Positions 1 to 9,270 of a DNA stretch of 64,000 bases are shown here, piece after piece (the stretch's first letter is position 1; every line of letters begins with the position of its first letter). Location of the stretch: positions 772,961 to 836,960 of the forward strand of contig NZ_JBEPSM010000002.1 of assembly GCF_040548815.1 (NCBI RefSeq), given 5' to 3'. The position numbers and the translations under genes are program-made. Origin of the DNA: Kaistia defluvii. GTDB taxonomy: Bacteria; Pseudomonadota; Alphaproteobacteria; Rhizobiales; Kaistiaceae. The notes beneath the pieces were generated by a model. That model was not told where the DNA came from, did no database searches, and was given only the letters and a program-made list of their open reading frames with translations.

Positions 1-83
1 AGCACGCCCTCCAGCACCAGCATCTCGATCTGTCGCGCCACCTCGTCGGCGGTCGCGCGGGAAGGAATCGGTTGAAAGACCAT
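1..83 (-). CDS. GntR/FadR-family transcriptional regulator, N-terminal fragment
   Basis: Only the first 27-28 codons are in the window; the gene runs off the left edge. The start codon is the reverse complement of cat at 81-83, and the peptide begins MVFQPIPSRATADEVARQIE followed by a hydrophobic MLVLEGVL stretch. That is the usual opening of the FadR-type winged helix (helix 1 with QIE and LILEGVL-like residues). It is divergent from lldD, and regulators of this family (LldR, PdhR) often control lactate dehydrogenase genes, so control of lldD is a reasonable inference. The ligand-binding domain is not visible, so the FCD subtype is inferred. Confidence 0.7.
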   Translation of the reverse strand, partial: MVFQPIPSRATADEVARQIEMLVLEGV

Positions 84-186
84 GCGGAAGAGCCTATCAG
101 CGGAAATCAGGAAGTGGTCAAGAAATTGATCCAGTTGGCGGGCGCGGCTCGCCTTTCAAGAATTCATATGAAATTGGAGCGGCGCC

Positions 187-1332
187 ATGGGCGGCTTGAA
201 GGACGCAACGAGCATTGCAGACCTGAGATTGTTGGCGAAGCGCCGCGTGCCGCGCGCCTTTTTCGATTATGCCGATCGCGGCTCCTACAATGAGGAAACG
301 ATCGACGCCAACTCGGCCGACTTCAAGGCCCTCAAGCTGCGCCAGCGCGTCATGGTCGACGTGTCCAACCGCTCGACCGAAGTCACGCTGCTCGGCGAGA
401 AGTTCGCCTATCCCTTCGCCTTCGCCCCGACCGGCCTGACCGGCATGCAGCATGCCGATGGCGAGATCCTGGCGGCCAAGGCCTGCGAGAAGGCCAACAT
501 CCCGTTCGCGCTGTCGACCATGTCGATCTGCTCGATCGAAGACGTGGCGGCGGCGACCTCGCGGCCGTTCTGGTTCCAGCTCTACGTCATGAAGAACCGC
601 AACTTCGCCAAGCAGCTGGTCGAGCGCGCCATCGCCGCCAAGTGCTCGGCCCTCATCCTGACGCTCGACCTGCAGGTGCAGGGCCAGCGCCACCGCGACA
701 TCAAGAACGGCATGACCGTGCCGCCGCAGATCAAGCTGCACAACGTCCTCGACATGGCGACCAAGCTGCCATGGGCGTTCAAGGTTCTGGGCAGCAAGCA
801 CAAGACCTTCGGCAATCTGAACGGCGTCGAGGGCATGAGCGGCGTCAAGTCGCTGGGCCAGTGGATCTCCGGCCAGTTCGACCCAGCGCTGAACTGGGAT
901 GACGTCGCCTGGATCCGCTCGATCTGGCCCGGCAAGCTGATCCTCAAGGGCGTTCTCGATGTCGGCGACGCGCAGAAGGCGGTCAACACCGGTGCCGACG
1001 CGATCGTCGTTTCCAACCATGGCGGCCGCCAGCTCGACGGCGCGCCGTCCGCCATCTCGCGCCTGCCGCGTATTGTCGACGCCGTCGGCAACCAGACCGA
1101 AATCCTGTTCGACAGCGGCATCCGCTCGGGCCAGGACGTGCTGCGCGCGCTGGCGCTCGGCGCCAAGGGCTGCATGCTGGGCAAGGCCTTCCTGTTCGGC
1201 CTTGGCGCCGGCGGTGAAGAGGGTGTCTCGAAGGTCATCCAGATCGTCGGCAAGGAGCTCGACGTCTCGATGGCGCTGACAGGTCGTCGCACCCTGGCCG
1301 AGATCGACGATACCGTCATCGATCGGGGTTGA
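187..1332 (+). CDS. lldD: L-lactate dehydrogenase (FMN-dependent alpha-hydroxy-acid oxidase)
   Basis: A 381-residue flavoprotein of the FMN-dependent alpha-hydroxy-acid dehydrogenase family, expected to oxidise L-lactate to pyruvate at the inner membrane and pass electrons to quinone. The family length (about 380) is matched. The active-site motif SNHGGRQLDG lies at about residues 276-285, giving the catalytic His (about 278) and the substrate-binding Arg (about 281); the N-terminal RVPRAFFDYADRGSYNEET block is also typical. The ATG at 187 follows a ggag at 176-179. A divergent GntR-type regulator starts about 100 bp upstream. Glycolate oxidase or another 2-hydroxy acid substrate cannot be excluded from sequence, but LldD is the closest match. 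Confidence 0.9.
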   Translation: MGGLKDATSIADLRLLAKRRVPRAFFDYADRGSYNEETIDANSADFKALKLRQRVMVDVSNRSTEVTLLGEKFAYPFAFAPTGLTGMQHADGEILAAKACEKANIPFALSTMSICSIEDVAAATSRPFWFQLYVMKNRNFAKQLVERAIAAKCSALILTLDLQVQGQRHRDIKNGMTVPPQIKLHNVLDMATKLPWAFKVLGSKHKTFGNLNGVEGMSGVKSLGQWISGQFDPALNWDDVAWIRSIWPGKLILKGVLDVGDAQKAVNTGADAIVVSNHGGRQLDGAPSAISRLPRIVDAVGNQTEILFDSGIRSGQDVLRALALGAKGCMLGKAFLFGLGAGGEEGVSKVIQIVGKELDVSMALTGRRTLAEIDDTVIDRG

Positions 1333-1388
1333 GCCCTATCCGTCCCGGCCCTACTGCTTAGTCAGTTGGGCGCGGGATCGAGGGCGCG

Positions 1389-2669
1389 ATGCGCGAAGGA
1401 CCAAGACGTTTCGAGGATCATCCGCTTCGAAGCGCGGTGCTGAACGAGATCCATGCGCGGCCTTTCCACATGATGGAAGCGCCGCGCATTGTTTTGAACT
1501 ACGCCTTCATGACCGATGCCGGCCACGCGGACGCGGCCCGCGACCGTCTCGCGGCGCTGTGTATCCGCAACGGCCTGCCGCAACCGGCAGCACATGCGCG
1601 CCATCACGTTGTCGATCTCTGCGGCGGCACGCTGCGCTGGGAGAGCCACGCCGAATTCACCACCTATAGCTGGGATGCGCGCGGCGGCGCCGGCGCGCTG
1701 CCGGCCGAGACGCCGTTCGGCGAGGCCTTCGAGGCGCCAGGCCCGCTGATGGTGGCCGCGCGGCTCGACCTCGTCGCCGACCAGCGCCCGATCGCCGAGC
1801 TGCTCTCCGGCTTCGATCCGGGCTCGCTCGCTGTCTCGGAAGTGGCCGGGGGCAGGGGGCTGATCGCATCCGATTTTCGCGAGGATGGTGACGGCTATAC
1901 GCGCCTGCTGGTGGTCGATCGTGGGCTCGAGCCGCAGGAGGCGGGGCCGATCGTCCAGCGCCTGCTCGAGCTTGAGACTTATCGGACGCTGGCCATGCTC
2001 GGCCTGCCGGAAGCGCAGCGCCTGCATCCCGAGCTTCGCCGTATCGAGATGGATCTGGTCGCCAATACCGGCCGCTTCCGCGCCAGCGAAGGCTTCGAGG
2101 CCAACCGTGCCTTGCTCGACGACCTGACCGCCCAGGCCGGCGATCTGGAAGCCGGCGCCGCCGAAAGCGCCTTCCGCTTCGGCGCTAGCCGCGCCTATTC
2201 CGAGATCGTGCGCCTGCGCCTCAACGCCATGGATGAACAGCCGATCGCCGGCTATTCGAGCTTCACGGCCTTTCTCGCCCGCCGCATGGCGCCGGCGATG
2301 CGCACCTGCCAGACGGTGGAGGGGCGCCAGCAGGACCTGTCGCGAAAGCTCGCCCGCGCCGCTGCCCTGCTGCGCGCCCGCGTCGATGTCGAGCTGTCGC
2401 AGCAGAACCGCGCTTTGCTCGACAGCATGAACCGCCGCGCCCGGCTGCAACTGCGCCTGCAGCAGACGGTCGAAGGGCTCTCGGTCGCGGCGATCAGCTA
2501 TTACATCGTCGGGCTGATCGGCTATCTGGCGAAGGGATCGTCCGTCGTCGGCTTCGAGCTGGACCCGGCGCATGTCACCGCCTTCGCGGTGATCCCGGTG
2601 GCGCTGTTCGTCTGGTTCCTGGTCCGCCGCATCCGCTCGAAGCATAATGACGGGCATGGCGCCGACTAG
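1389..2669 (+). CDS. DUF3422 family membrane-anchored protein
   Basis: A 426-residue protein recognised as DUF3422 from its N-terminal block (RFEDHPLRSAVLNEIHARPF) and overall length. The bulk is soluble and helix-rich; two hydrophobic segments at about 365-383 and 395-414 form a C-terminal hairpin anchor, followed by a basic tail (RRIRSKH). The start at 1389 has gaggg a few bases upstream. No enzymatic motif is visible and the family has no established function. Its stop codon interlocks with the stop of the convergent LysR gene. It may be co-transcribed with lldD, 56 bp upstream, because no terminator is evident between them. Confidence 0.85.
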   Translation: MREGPRRFEDHPLRSAVLNEIHARPFHMMEAPRIVLNYAFMTDAGHADAARDRLAALCIRNGLPQPAAHARHHVVDLCGGTLRWESHAEFTTYSWDARGGAGALPAETPFGEAFEAPGPLMVAARLDLVADQRPIAELLSGFDPGSLAVSEVAGGRGLIASDFREDGDGYTRLLVVDRGLEPQEAGPIVQRLLELETYRTLAMLGLPEAQRLHPELRRIEMDLVANTGRFRASEGFEANRALLDDLTAQAGDLEAGAAESAFRFGASRAYSEIVRLRLNAMDEQPIAGYSSFTAFLARRMAPAMRTCQTVEGRQQDLSRKLARAAALLRARVDVELSQQNRALLDSMNRRARLQLRLQQTVEGLSVAAISYYIVGLIGYLAKGSSVVGFELDPAHVTAFAVIPVALFVWFLVRRIRSKHNDGHGAD

Positions 2670-3595
2670 GGGGTAGCCGGCGCGAGGATCTTGCCGAGGC
2701 CTTCGTCCCAGTGCGGGTGCTCGCCATAGAGCCCGGCGAGGTGGTCGATGAACAGCCGCACCTTGGCGGCGAGGAAGCGCCGGCTCGGATAAACGGCATG
2801 CACCGCCACATGCCGCGAGGCGCGGTAGGCGGGCAGCACCACGACCAGGCGGCCCTCGCGAAGCTCCGGCCCGACATCCCAGGTCGAGCGGTAGGCGATG
2901 CCGAGGCCTGCCAGCACCGCTTCGCGCACCACCTCGTTGGAATTGGTGCGAAGCCTGCCCTCGACATGCACCGTCACCGGGCCGTCCGGCCCTTCCACCC
3001 GCCAGGGATCCTGGCTGGCGGTGGCGAGCAGCGTGTGCTTCGACAATTCAGCGATGGTCTGCGGCGTGCCATGTTCGGCGAGATAGGCCGGCGTCGCGCA
3101 GAGCAGGCGGTGGTTCGGCGCCAGGCGTCGCGCCACAAGGCTCGAATCCGTCAGCTCGGCGATGCGGATCGAGACGTCGATGCCGTCCTTGACCAAGTCG
3201 ACGAACTCGTCGGAGAGCACGAGATTGACCGAAAGGCCGGGATTGGCGGCGAGAAAGCTGCCCAGATGCGGCGCGATGTGCAGCCGGCCGAAGGTGGTGG
3301 GCGCGGAGACCTTGAGCGTGCCGCGCGCCACGTCGGATCGCCGGCTGACGAACGACTCCGCCTCGTCGATCGAGGCGAGGATCTGCACCACGCGGTCGTG
3401 GAAGCCGCGCCCGGCCTCCGTCAGCGCAATCTGCCGGGTGGTGCGCTGCAACAGGCGCGTGCCAAGCCGATCCTCCAGACGCTTCAGGCGCTTGGAGACG
3501 ACGGCGGGAGAGAGATCAAGCTCGCGGCCCGCGGCGGAAAGGCTTCCGGCGGTGACAACGCGGGCGAAGATCTCCATATCGGATAAGGTGCTCAT
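2666..3595 (-). CDS. LysR family transcriptional regulator
   Basis: A 309-residue LysR-type regulator. Residues 1-60 carry the winged helix-turn-helix (MSTLSDMEIFARVVTAGSLS, then AAGRELDLSPAVVSKRLKRLE); residues from about 90 form the periplasmic-binding-like effector domain. It is divergent from glcD, with a 126-bp intergenic region, the classical LysR arrangement, so glcDEF is a plausible target; the effector could be glycolate or a related hydroxy acid (inference). It is convergent with the DUF3422 gene with interlocking stop codons. Confidence 0.88.
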   Translation of the reverse strand: MSTLSDMEIFARVVTAGSLSAAGRELDLSPAVVSKRLKRLEDRLGTRLLQRTTRQIALTEAGRGFHDRVVQILASIDEAESFVSRRSDVARGTLKVSAPTTFGRLHIAPHLGSFLAANPGLSVNLVLSDEFVDLVKDGIDVSIRIAELTDSSLVARRLAPNHRLLCATPAYLAEHGTPQTIAELSKHTLLATASQDPWRVEGPDGPVTVHVEGRLRTNSNEVVREAVLAGLGIAYRSTWDVGPELREGRLVVVLPAYRASRHVAVHAVYPSRRFLAAKVRLFIDHLAGLYGEHPHWDEGLGKILAPATP

Positions 3596-3721
3596 TGCCT
3601 CTATAGTGGCAAAAAAACAGGGGCATTTTCAATCCTGGGGCAAGGATGATTGTTTTCTATCCCGGCTTGGGTACAAAACCGTCCGCGCCTAGAGTGGTTC
3701 TGAACTGGGAGGGAGGCTGCC

Positions 3722-5155
3722 ATGTCCGCGATTGAGATTCCGAAGCCGGACCCGCGCATCCTCGCGCGCCGTGCGGAAATTCTCGCCGGCCTCGCCGCGC
3801 TGGTGCCGCCGACCTCGCTGATTACCGAGGAGGACGAGCGCCGCGCCTTCGAGACCGACGCGCTCACCGCCTATCGTCGCATCCCAATGGCCGTTGTGTT
3901 GCCGGAAACCACCGAGCAGGTTTCCAAGGTGCTAACATTCCTGAACCGGGAGGGCGTCAAGGTCGTCGCCCGCGGCGCCGGCACGTCGCTGGCCGGCGGC
4001 GCCATCCCGAGCGAGGACGCGGTCGTCCTCGGCGTCTCAAAGATGAGCCGGATCCTCGACGTCGACACCGCCAACCGCACCATCCGCGTCGAGTCCGGCG
4101 TCACCAATCTCGGCGTCTCCGGCGCCGTCGCCCATCTCGGCTTCTTCTATGCGCCCGACCCGTCGAGCCAGCTTGCCTGCACCATCGCCGGCAATATCGG
4201 CATGAACTCCGGCGGCGCGCATTGCCTGAAATATGGCGTTACCACCAACAACGTGCTGGGCGTCAAGATCGTGCTGATCGACGGCACCATCGTCGAGATC
4301 GGCGGCGCGCATATGGATGCGGCCGGCTATGACCTTTTGGGCCTGATCGTCGGCTCCGAAGGCCAGCTCGGCGTCGTCACCGAGGCGACGCTGCGCATCC
4401 TGCCGCTCGCCGAAGGCGCGCGACCGATGCTGATGGGCTTCCAGTCGGCCGAGGACGCCGGCGCCTGCGTGGCCGCGATCATCGCATCCGGCATCATCCC
4501 GGTCGCGATCGAATATATGGACCGTCCGGCGATCCAGGTCTGCGAAGCCTTCGCCCATGCCGGCTATCCGCTCGATGTCGAGGCGCTGCTGATCATCGAG
4601 GTCGAGGGTTCCGAAGCCGAGATCGAGGACCTGATCGGCAAGATCACGCGGATCGCTGCCGATTATGATCCGTCGGGCCTGCGCGTTTCGCAATCGGAAG
4701 CCGAGAGCGCCGCGATCTGGAAGGGCCGCAAATCCGCCTTCGGCGCGATGGGGCGGCTCGCCGACTATATCTGCATGGACGGCACGATCCCGACCGGCCA
4801 GCTCTCCGCCGTCCTGACCGGCATCGCCGAGATCTGCGCCGGCTATGGCCTGCGCGTCTCCAACATCTTCCATGCCGGCGATGGCAATCTGCATCCGCTG
4901 GTGCTGTTCAATGCCAACGATCCGGTTGAGCAGCACAAGGCCGAGCGCTGCGGCGAGGACATCCTCAAGCTCTGCGTCGATCTGGGCGGTTGCCTGACCG
5001 GCGAGCACGGCGTCGGCATCGAGAAGCGCGACCTGATGACCTACCAGTTCAACACCATCGATCTCGACCAGCAGATGCGTGTGAAAACCGCGCTCGATCC
5101 GCAGTGGCTGCTCAATCCGCACAAGGTGTTTCCGCTCGCGGGGCGCCCGGTCTGA
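3722..5155 (+). CDS. glcD: Glycolate oxidase subunit GlcD (FAD-linked)
   Basis: A 477-residue FAD-linked oxidase, the catalytic subunit of glycolate oxidase, which converts glycolate to glyoxylate. The FAD_binding_4 domain contains the pyrophosphate-binding stretch VARGAGTSLAGGAIP near residue 82; the C-terminal FAD-oxidase domain contains HAGDGNLHP and GEHGVGIEKRD. The ATG at 3722 follows gggaggga. It is followed by glcE after a few bases and, beyond an antisense gene, by glcF. A divergent LysR gene lies upstream. Related D-lactate dehydrogenases have the same fold, but the D-E-F gene order supports glycolate oxidase. Confidence 0.9.
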   Translation: MSAIEIPKPDPRILARRAEILAGLAALVPPTSLITEEDERRAFETDALTAYRRIPMAVVLPETTEQVSKVLTFLNREGVKVVARGAGTSLAGGAIPSEDAVVLGVSKMSRILDVDTANRTIRVESGVTNLGVSGAVAHLGFFYAPDPSSQLACTIAGNIGMNSGGAHCLKYGVTTNNVLGVKIVLIDGTIVEIGGAHMDAAGYDLLGLIVGSEGQLGVVTEATLRILPLAEGARPMLMGFQSAEDAGACVAAIIASGIIPVAIEYMDRPAIQVCEAFAHAGYPLDVEALLIIEVEGSEAEIEDLIGKITRIAADYDPSGLRVSQSEAESAAIWKGRKSAFGAMGRLADYICMDGTIPTGQLSAVLTGIAEICAGYGLRVSNIFHAGDGNLHPLVLFNANDPVEQHKAERCGEDILKLCVDLGGCLTGEHGVGIEKRDLMTYQFNTIDLDQQMRVKTALDPQWLLNPHKVFPLAGRPV

Positions 5156-5189
5156 TGTGTGAATGTCCGTACTTCGAGAAAGCATGCCG

Positions 5190-6362
5190 ATGACGTCGAT
5201 CCTTCTCCCCGACAGCGAGACCGAGATCGAGGCGATCGTGCATGAGGCGGCGCAGTCGCACAGCCCGCTCGCGATCCATGGCGGCGGCACGCGGCCGATC
5301 GGCAAGCCGGTGCACGCGGACCGGACGCTTTCGACGAAGCTTCTGACCGGCATCACGCTGTACGAACCGTCGGAGCTCGTCATCTCGGCCCGCGCCGGTA
5401 CGCCCCTGGCCGAGATCCAGCAGACGCTGGCCGCCAACCGGCAACGCCTGCCCTTCGAGCCGATCGACTACCGCCACCTGCTCGGCAATCACGGCATCCC
5501 GACGATCGGCGGCGTCACCGCTTCCAACAGTTCCGGTCCCCGTCGCATCCATTCGGGCGCGGCGCGCGACTCGCTGATCGGCGTCCGCGCCACCACCGGG
5601 CGGGGCGAGACGATCAAGTCCGGCGGCCGCGTCATGAAGAACGTGACCGGCTATGATTTCGTCAAGCTGCTGGCCGGGTCCTGGGGCACGCTCGCCGTGC
5701 TGACGGAAATCACCTACAAGCTGCTGCCGGAAGCCGAGACGGAACTGACGCTGCTCCTGACCGGGCTGTCGGCGGAGTGCGCCGTCGAGGCGATGACGAC
5801 GGCCCTCGGTACGCCGTTCGAAGTGACGGGCGCGGCGCATCTGCCGGCGACCGACGGCATGCCGACCCGCACGGCGCTGCGACTGGAAGGCTTCGACGCC
5901 TCGGTCCGCTATCGTACCGACCGGCTCTATTCGGTGCTGCAGCCGTTTGTCGCGTTCGAGACGATTGCCGCCGAAGCCTCGCGCGTGCTCTGGGCGTCCA
6001 TACGCGACGTCGAGGCGCTGGAAACGCCGCACGATGCCACGATCTGGCGGATTTCGGTCCGGCCGACCGATGGCCCGAGGGTCGGCGAGTCGTTGAAAGC
6101 TAAGCTTGGCAGCCGCGTGCTCTATGACTGGGCCGGCGGCCTGGTCTGGGCGAGCGCTCCGGCGGATGGCGATGGTGGCGCGGCCGTCGTGCGCGGCGCG
6201 GTCGCCTCCGTTGGGGGGCATGCCATGCTGGTGCGCGGATCGCCGGAACTGCGCGCCAGCGTGCCGGTGTTCGAGCCGGAGTCGCCCGGCGTGGCGGCGA
6301 TGAGCCGCCTGATCAAGGCGACCTTCGATCCCGCCGGCGTGCTCAATCCGGGGCGGATGTAG
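5190..6362 (+). CDS. glcE: Glycolate oxidase subunit GlcE (FAD-binding)
   Basis: A 390-residue FAD-binding subunit of glycolate oxidase, shorter and more divergent than GlcD. It carries an FAD_binding_4 domain with IHGGGTRPIG near residues 25-35 and GGVTASNSSGPRRIHSGAARD around 110-130. In-frame ATGs exist at 5163, 5184 and 5190; 5190 is chosen because gagaaag sits about 8 bases upstream and the domain begins shortly after. It follows glcD closely and is expected to be co-transcribed with it. The terminal PAGVLNPGRM resembles the C-termini of other GlcE proteins. Confidence 0.87.
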   Translation: MTSILLPDSETEIEAIVHEAAQSHSPLAIHGGGTRPIGKPVHADRTLSTKLLTGITLYEPSELVISARAGTPLAEIQQTLAANRQRLPFEPIDYRHLLGNHGIPTIGGVTASNSSGPRRIHSGAARDSLIGVRATTGRGETIKSGGRVMKNVTGYDFVKLLAGSWGTLAVLTEITYKLLPEAETELTLLLTGLSAECAVEAMTTALGTPFEVTGAAHLPATDGMPTRTALRLEGFDASVRYRTDRLYSVLQPFVAFETIAAEASRVLWASIRDVEALETPHDATIWRISVRPTDGPRVGESLKAKLGSRVLYDWAGGLVWASAPADGDGGAAVVRGAVASVGGHAMLVRGSPELRASVPVFEPESPGVAAMSRLIKATFDPAGVLNPGRM

Positions 6363-6431
6363 GCGATGCCGGATATTGGGACCGCTGCGGGCAGGCCGCC
6401 GGCGCCGCAGGACGCCGCGGCCTTTCTGGAC

Positions 6432-6770
6432 CTACTTCTCGGTGAAGCGGACGACGCCGACTTCGCAGACATCGACGCCTTCCAAAATGGCTTCGCTGTC
6501 GTCGACGAAGACGCCCTTGAAGTCGAATTTGCAGTAGCCGCTGCCGTCATCGATGTTGATGCTGACCGACCCACCGGCCGGAACCTGGTCGTCGCCGAGA
6601 ATGTCTTCCTCCCAGTCGCTGGCGCCGACATTCGAGGCGTAGAATTCGTTCAGATCGCTGTTGGTCTCGTTGATGATCTTGACCTTGCGATTTTCGGCAT
6701 GGGCCGCTCCGCCAAGGACCATGGTTGCAAAGACCACCGCGCCCAGGGCGGTCCACAGGCGATGCTGCAT
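6432..6770 (-). CDS. Small secreted protein of unknown function inside glcDEF
   Basis: A 112-residue protein with a signal peptide (MQHRLWTALGAVVFATMVLGG, cleavage after AHA) and a mature part rich in Asp/Asn that looks like a small beta-sandwich (RKVKIINETNSDLNEFYASN, a later GGSVSINIDDGSGYCKFDFK). Two cysteines, in GYCKFD and VDVCEVG, could form a disulfide. The start at 6770 has aagga at a spacing of 6; an ATG at 6776 is too close to it. The opening resembles the start of small periplasmic proteins that assist metal or redox enzymes, but I do not recognise a family. It lies antisense between glcE and glcF. Confidence 0.75.
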   Translation of the reverse strand: MQHRLWTALGAVVFATMVLGGAAHAENRKVKIINETNSDLNEFYASNVGASDWEEDILGDDQVPAGGSVSINIDDGSGYCKFDFKGVFVDDSEAILEGVDVCEVGVVRFTEK

Positions 6771-6891
6771 AATCATTCCTTTGATAGCACTGAAGAAATT
6801 TCAGGCGTCCCGCCAATGCCAGATGCCCCAAGGTCGCGCAAGCGTGATTGTTCGCCGTCCCTGACCCCGCCCGCTTCGGCAGAGTGACCCC

Positions 6892-8190
6892 ATGCAAACC
6901 TCCTTTACCCTCGCCCAACTTGCCGACCCGGATGTGCGTGAATCCGAGAAGATCCTGCGCACCTGCGTCCATTGCGGTTTCTGTACGGCGACCTGTCCGA
7001 CCTATCTGCTGCTCGGCGACGAACTCGACAGTCCGCGCGGGCGCATCTACCTGATCAAGGACATGCTCGAGGGCGGCAAGCCGGCGAACGAGCAGGTGGT
7101 CAAGCATGTCGATCGCTGCCTGTCCTGCCTTTCCTGCATGTCGACCTGTCCGTCCGGCGTGAATTACATGCACCTCGTCGATCATGCCCGCGCGCATATC
7201 GAGGAGACCTATGACCGGCCGATCGCCGACAAGGTGATCCGTTCGGCCATTGCCGGAATCCTGCCCTATCGCAACCGTTTCCGCCTGGCGCTGGTAGGAG
7301 CTGCCATGGCGCGTCCTTTTGCGGGGCCGATGGGCAAGGTGCCGGGTTTCAAGCGGATCAGCGCCATGCTGAAGCTGGCGCCGCGCTTTCCGCACGGCCG
7401 CACTGCTTCGGAAGGGCCGGGCACCTTCCCGACGGAGGTCGAGAAGCGCGGCCGCGTCGCGCTGCTTTCCGGCTGCGTCCAGCCCGTGCTCGACCCCGGT
7501 ATCAACGAGGCGACGATCCGCCTGCTGAACCGGGTCGGCGTCGAGGTGGTGATCGCCAAGGGCGAGACCTGCTGCGGCTCGCTCGCCCATCACATGGGCA
7601 AGTCGGAACAATCGCATGCGACGGCCAAGCGGGCGATCGATGCCTGGACCGCCGAAATGGATGGCGAGGGGCTCGACGCCATCATCATCACCGCGTCCGG
7701 CTGCGGCACGACGATCAAGGATTACGGCTTCATGTTCCGCGAGGACGCCGCCTATGCCGAAAAGGCGGCGCGCGTGTCAGCCATCGCCAAGGACATCACC
7801 GAATATCTGGAGAGCTTGAAGCTCGCGCCCGTCGCCGCGCCGAAGCCCTTGACCGTGGCCTATCACTCCGCATGCTCGATGCAGCACGGCCAGCAGATCA
7901 AGACGACGCCGAAGACGCTGCTGGCGAAGGCAGGCTTCACCGTGCGCGATGTGCCCGAAGGCCATATCTGCTGCGGCTCGGCCGGCACCTACAACATGCT
8001 GCAGCCGGAACTGTCGCAGCAGCTCAAGGCGCGAAAGCTCGGCAACATCGCCAAGGTGTCGCCCGATGTCGTCGCCACCGGCAATATCGGCTGCATCACG
8101 CAGCTCTCCGGCGGCGTGCCGGTGGTCCATACGATCGAGTTGCTGGATTGGGCCTATGGAGGCCCGAAGCCGGCCGGCCTCAACGTCTGA
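6892..8190 (+). CDS. glcF: Glycolate oxidase iron-sulfur subunit GlcF
   Basis: A 432-residue iron-sulfur subunit that takes electrons from GlcD/GlcE towards the quinone pool. The N-terminal half has two 4Fe-4S motifs, CVHCGFCTATCP (about residues 24-35) and CLSCLSCMSTCP (about 79-90). The C-terminal half has two cysteine-rich CCG domains, seen as ETCCGSLAHH and HICCGSAGTYN. Length and order match GlcF. Because the intervening gene is on the other strand, glcF is either read through from glcDE across an antisense gene or has its own promoter in 6771-6891. Confidence 0.92.
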   Translation: MQTSFTLAQLADPDVRESEKILRTCVHCGFCTATCPTYLLLGDELDSPRGRIYLIKDMLEGGKPANEQVVKHVDRCLSCLSCMSTCPSGVNYMHLVDHARAHIEETYDRPIADKVIRSAIAGILPYRNRFRLALVGAAMARPFAGPMGKVPGFKRISAMLKLAPRFPHGRTASEGPGTFPTEVEKRGRVALLSGCVQPVLDPGINEATIRLLNRVGVEVVIAKGETCCGSLAHHMGKSEQSHATAKRAIDAWTAEMDGEGLDAIIITASGCGTTIKDYGFMFREDAAYAEKAARVSAIAKDITEYLESLKLAPVAAPKPLTVAYHSACSMQHGQQIKTTPKTLLAKAGFTVRDVPEGHICCGSAGTYNMLQPELSQQLKARKLGNIAKVSPDVVATGNIGCITQLSGGVPVVHTIELLDWAYGGPKPAGLNV

Positions 8191-8193
8191 TAC

Positions 8194-8217
8194 ATCGCGC
8201 CGGACGGTCGGCGCGAT
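8194..8217. terminator. Hairpin downstream of glcF
   Basis: Perfect 8-bp inverted repeat atcgcgcc / ggcgcgat with an 8-base loop, just after the glcF stop and before the convergent DUF1488 gene. There is no T-run on either strand, so a role in termination is only a possibility. Confidence 0.35.
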
Positions 8218-8226
8218 CGCCCGAAA

Positions 8227-8490
8227 TCAGAGATCGCTGGCAGTCAGCGTGTAGGACGCGTGCGCCTGCCGGGAATAGGCGCGCGCCGCGGCGTGCTCGA
8301 TCCGCGCCCGGTTGGCGTCGAAGGTGCGCAGCGCATGGTCCTCGTCCAGCGCACCGTTCGGATCGATGCGCGCGAGGGCATCCGCTTCGAGATAGAACGA
8401 GACTTCCTTCGCGCTATCGTGGCCCCAGAACTGAATCCGGTGGCGCGTCTCATTGTAACTGCGGCTTCGATTGGGGAATTGGAGGTTCAT
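8227..8490 (-). CDS. DUF1488 family protein
   Basis: An 87-residue protein matching DUF1488: it opens MNLQFPNRSRSYNETRHRIQ and continues FWGHDSAKEVSFYLEADAL, the signature of this small single-domain family. A longer frame extends upstream to 8601, but the family start is the methionine at 8490. Function is unknown. It is convergent with glcF. Confidence 0.82.
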   Translation of the reverse strand: MNLQFPNRSRSYNETRHRIQFWGHDSAKEVSFYLEADALARIDPNGALDEDHALRTFDANRARIEHAAARAYSRQAHASYTLTASDL

Positions 8491-8667
8491 CTTCCAAGCA
8501 TACGCGCAATTCCGCGCGAGGGTTACCTCTATTGTGGTCCCAGTCGATATGGCCATGAATTCAGAGATCTGAAGGCCTTCTCCTTTACCGGCCCAAAGCA
8601 ATTCAAGACGGGGCGTCGAGACGACCCTCTCAAAGCGGTTGAGGACTTGGGAGCGCTACGGCCAGTT

Positions 8668-9270
8668 CTAGGCCTCCGGCGCATGGCCCGCGCGCGCCGA
8701 CAGCAGGACGCGCTCCACCCGTCGATCCGGCACGAGCCAGATCATTGCGACGCCGACATAGCAGGCGATGGCGATCCACGGGCTGACAAAGGCAAGCGCG
8801 ACCGCGACGGCATAGATCAGGACGGAAATCTTGCCCTTGCGATCCCGGCCGAATGCCTCGGCGATAGCCGAGTTTGCGCCTTCGAGCCGGATGAGCGACC
8901 GCGCGAGGATGTAATAGGCGATACCGCACATCATCAGCACGAAGCCGTAAACAGCGACCGGGACCGACTCGATGTGGTTTTCGCCCATCCATGCCGTGGT
9001 GAACGGCGTCAGCGACAGCCAGAACAGCAGGTGCAGATTGGCCCAGAGCACGCCGCCGCGGACATGGCTGACGGCATGGAACATGTGGTGATGGTTGTTC
9101 CAGTAGATGCCGATCATGATGAAGCTCAGCACATAGCTGAGAAATACCGGCACGAGGGGCAGAAGCGTGTGGATGTCCGCCTGGTGCGGCACCTTCAGTT
9201 CCAGCACCATGATGGTGATGATGATGGCGATGACGCCGTCGCTGAATGCTTCGATCCGGCTCTTGTTCAT
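8668..9270 (-). CDS. TMEM175-family (DUF1211) membrane protein, putative K+ channel
   Basis: A 200-residue integral membrane protein with about six hydrophobic segments. The first helix holds the RIEAFSDGVIAIIITIMVLE block; the FSDG core is the selectivity-filter signature of the bacterial TMEM175 potassium channels. Bacterial members are single-repeat proteins of about 200 residues that tetramerise, which fits this length. ggagcagcgggc precedes the ATG. It stands alone, so no substrate clue comes from neighbours; potassium conduction is inferred from the family. Confidence 0.83.
   Translation of the reverse strand: MNKSRIEAFSDGVIAIIITIMVLELKVPHQADIHTLLPLVPVFLSYVLSFIMIGIYWNNHHHMFHAVSHVRGGVLWANLHLLFWLSLTPFTTAWMGENHIESVPVAVYGFVLMMCGIAYYILARSLIRLEGANSAIAEAFGRDRKGKISVLIYAVAVALAFVSPWIAIACYVGVAMIWLVPDRRVERVLLSARAGHAPEA

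Noticed and set aside
118..1020. A 300-codon frame on the minus strand opposite lldD
   Set aside because: High GC gives long antisense frames; the sequence shows no family features and lldD is certain.
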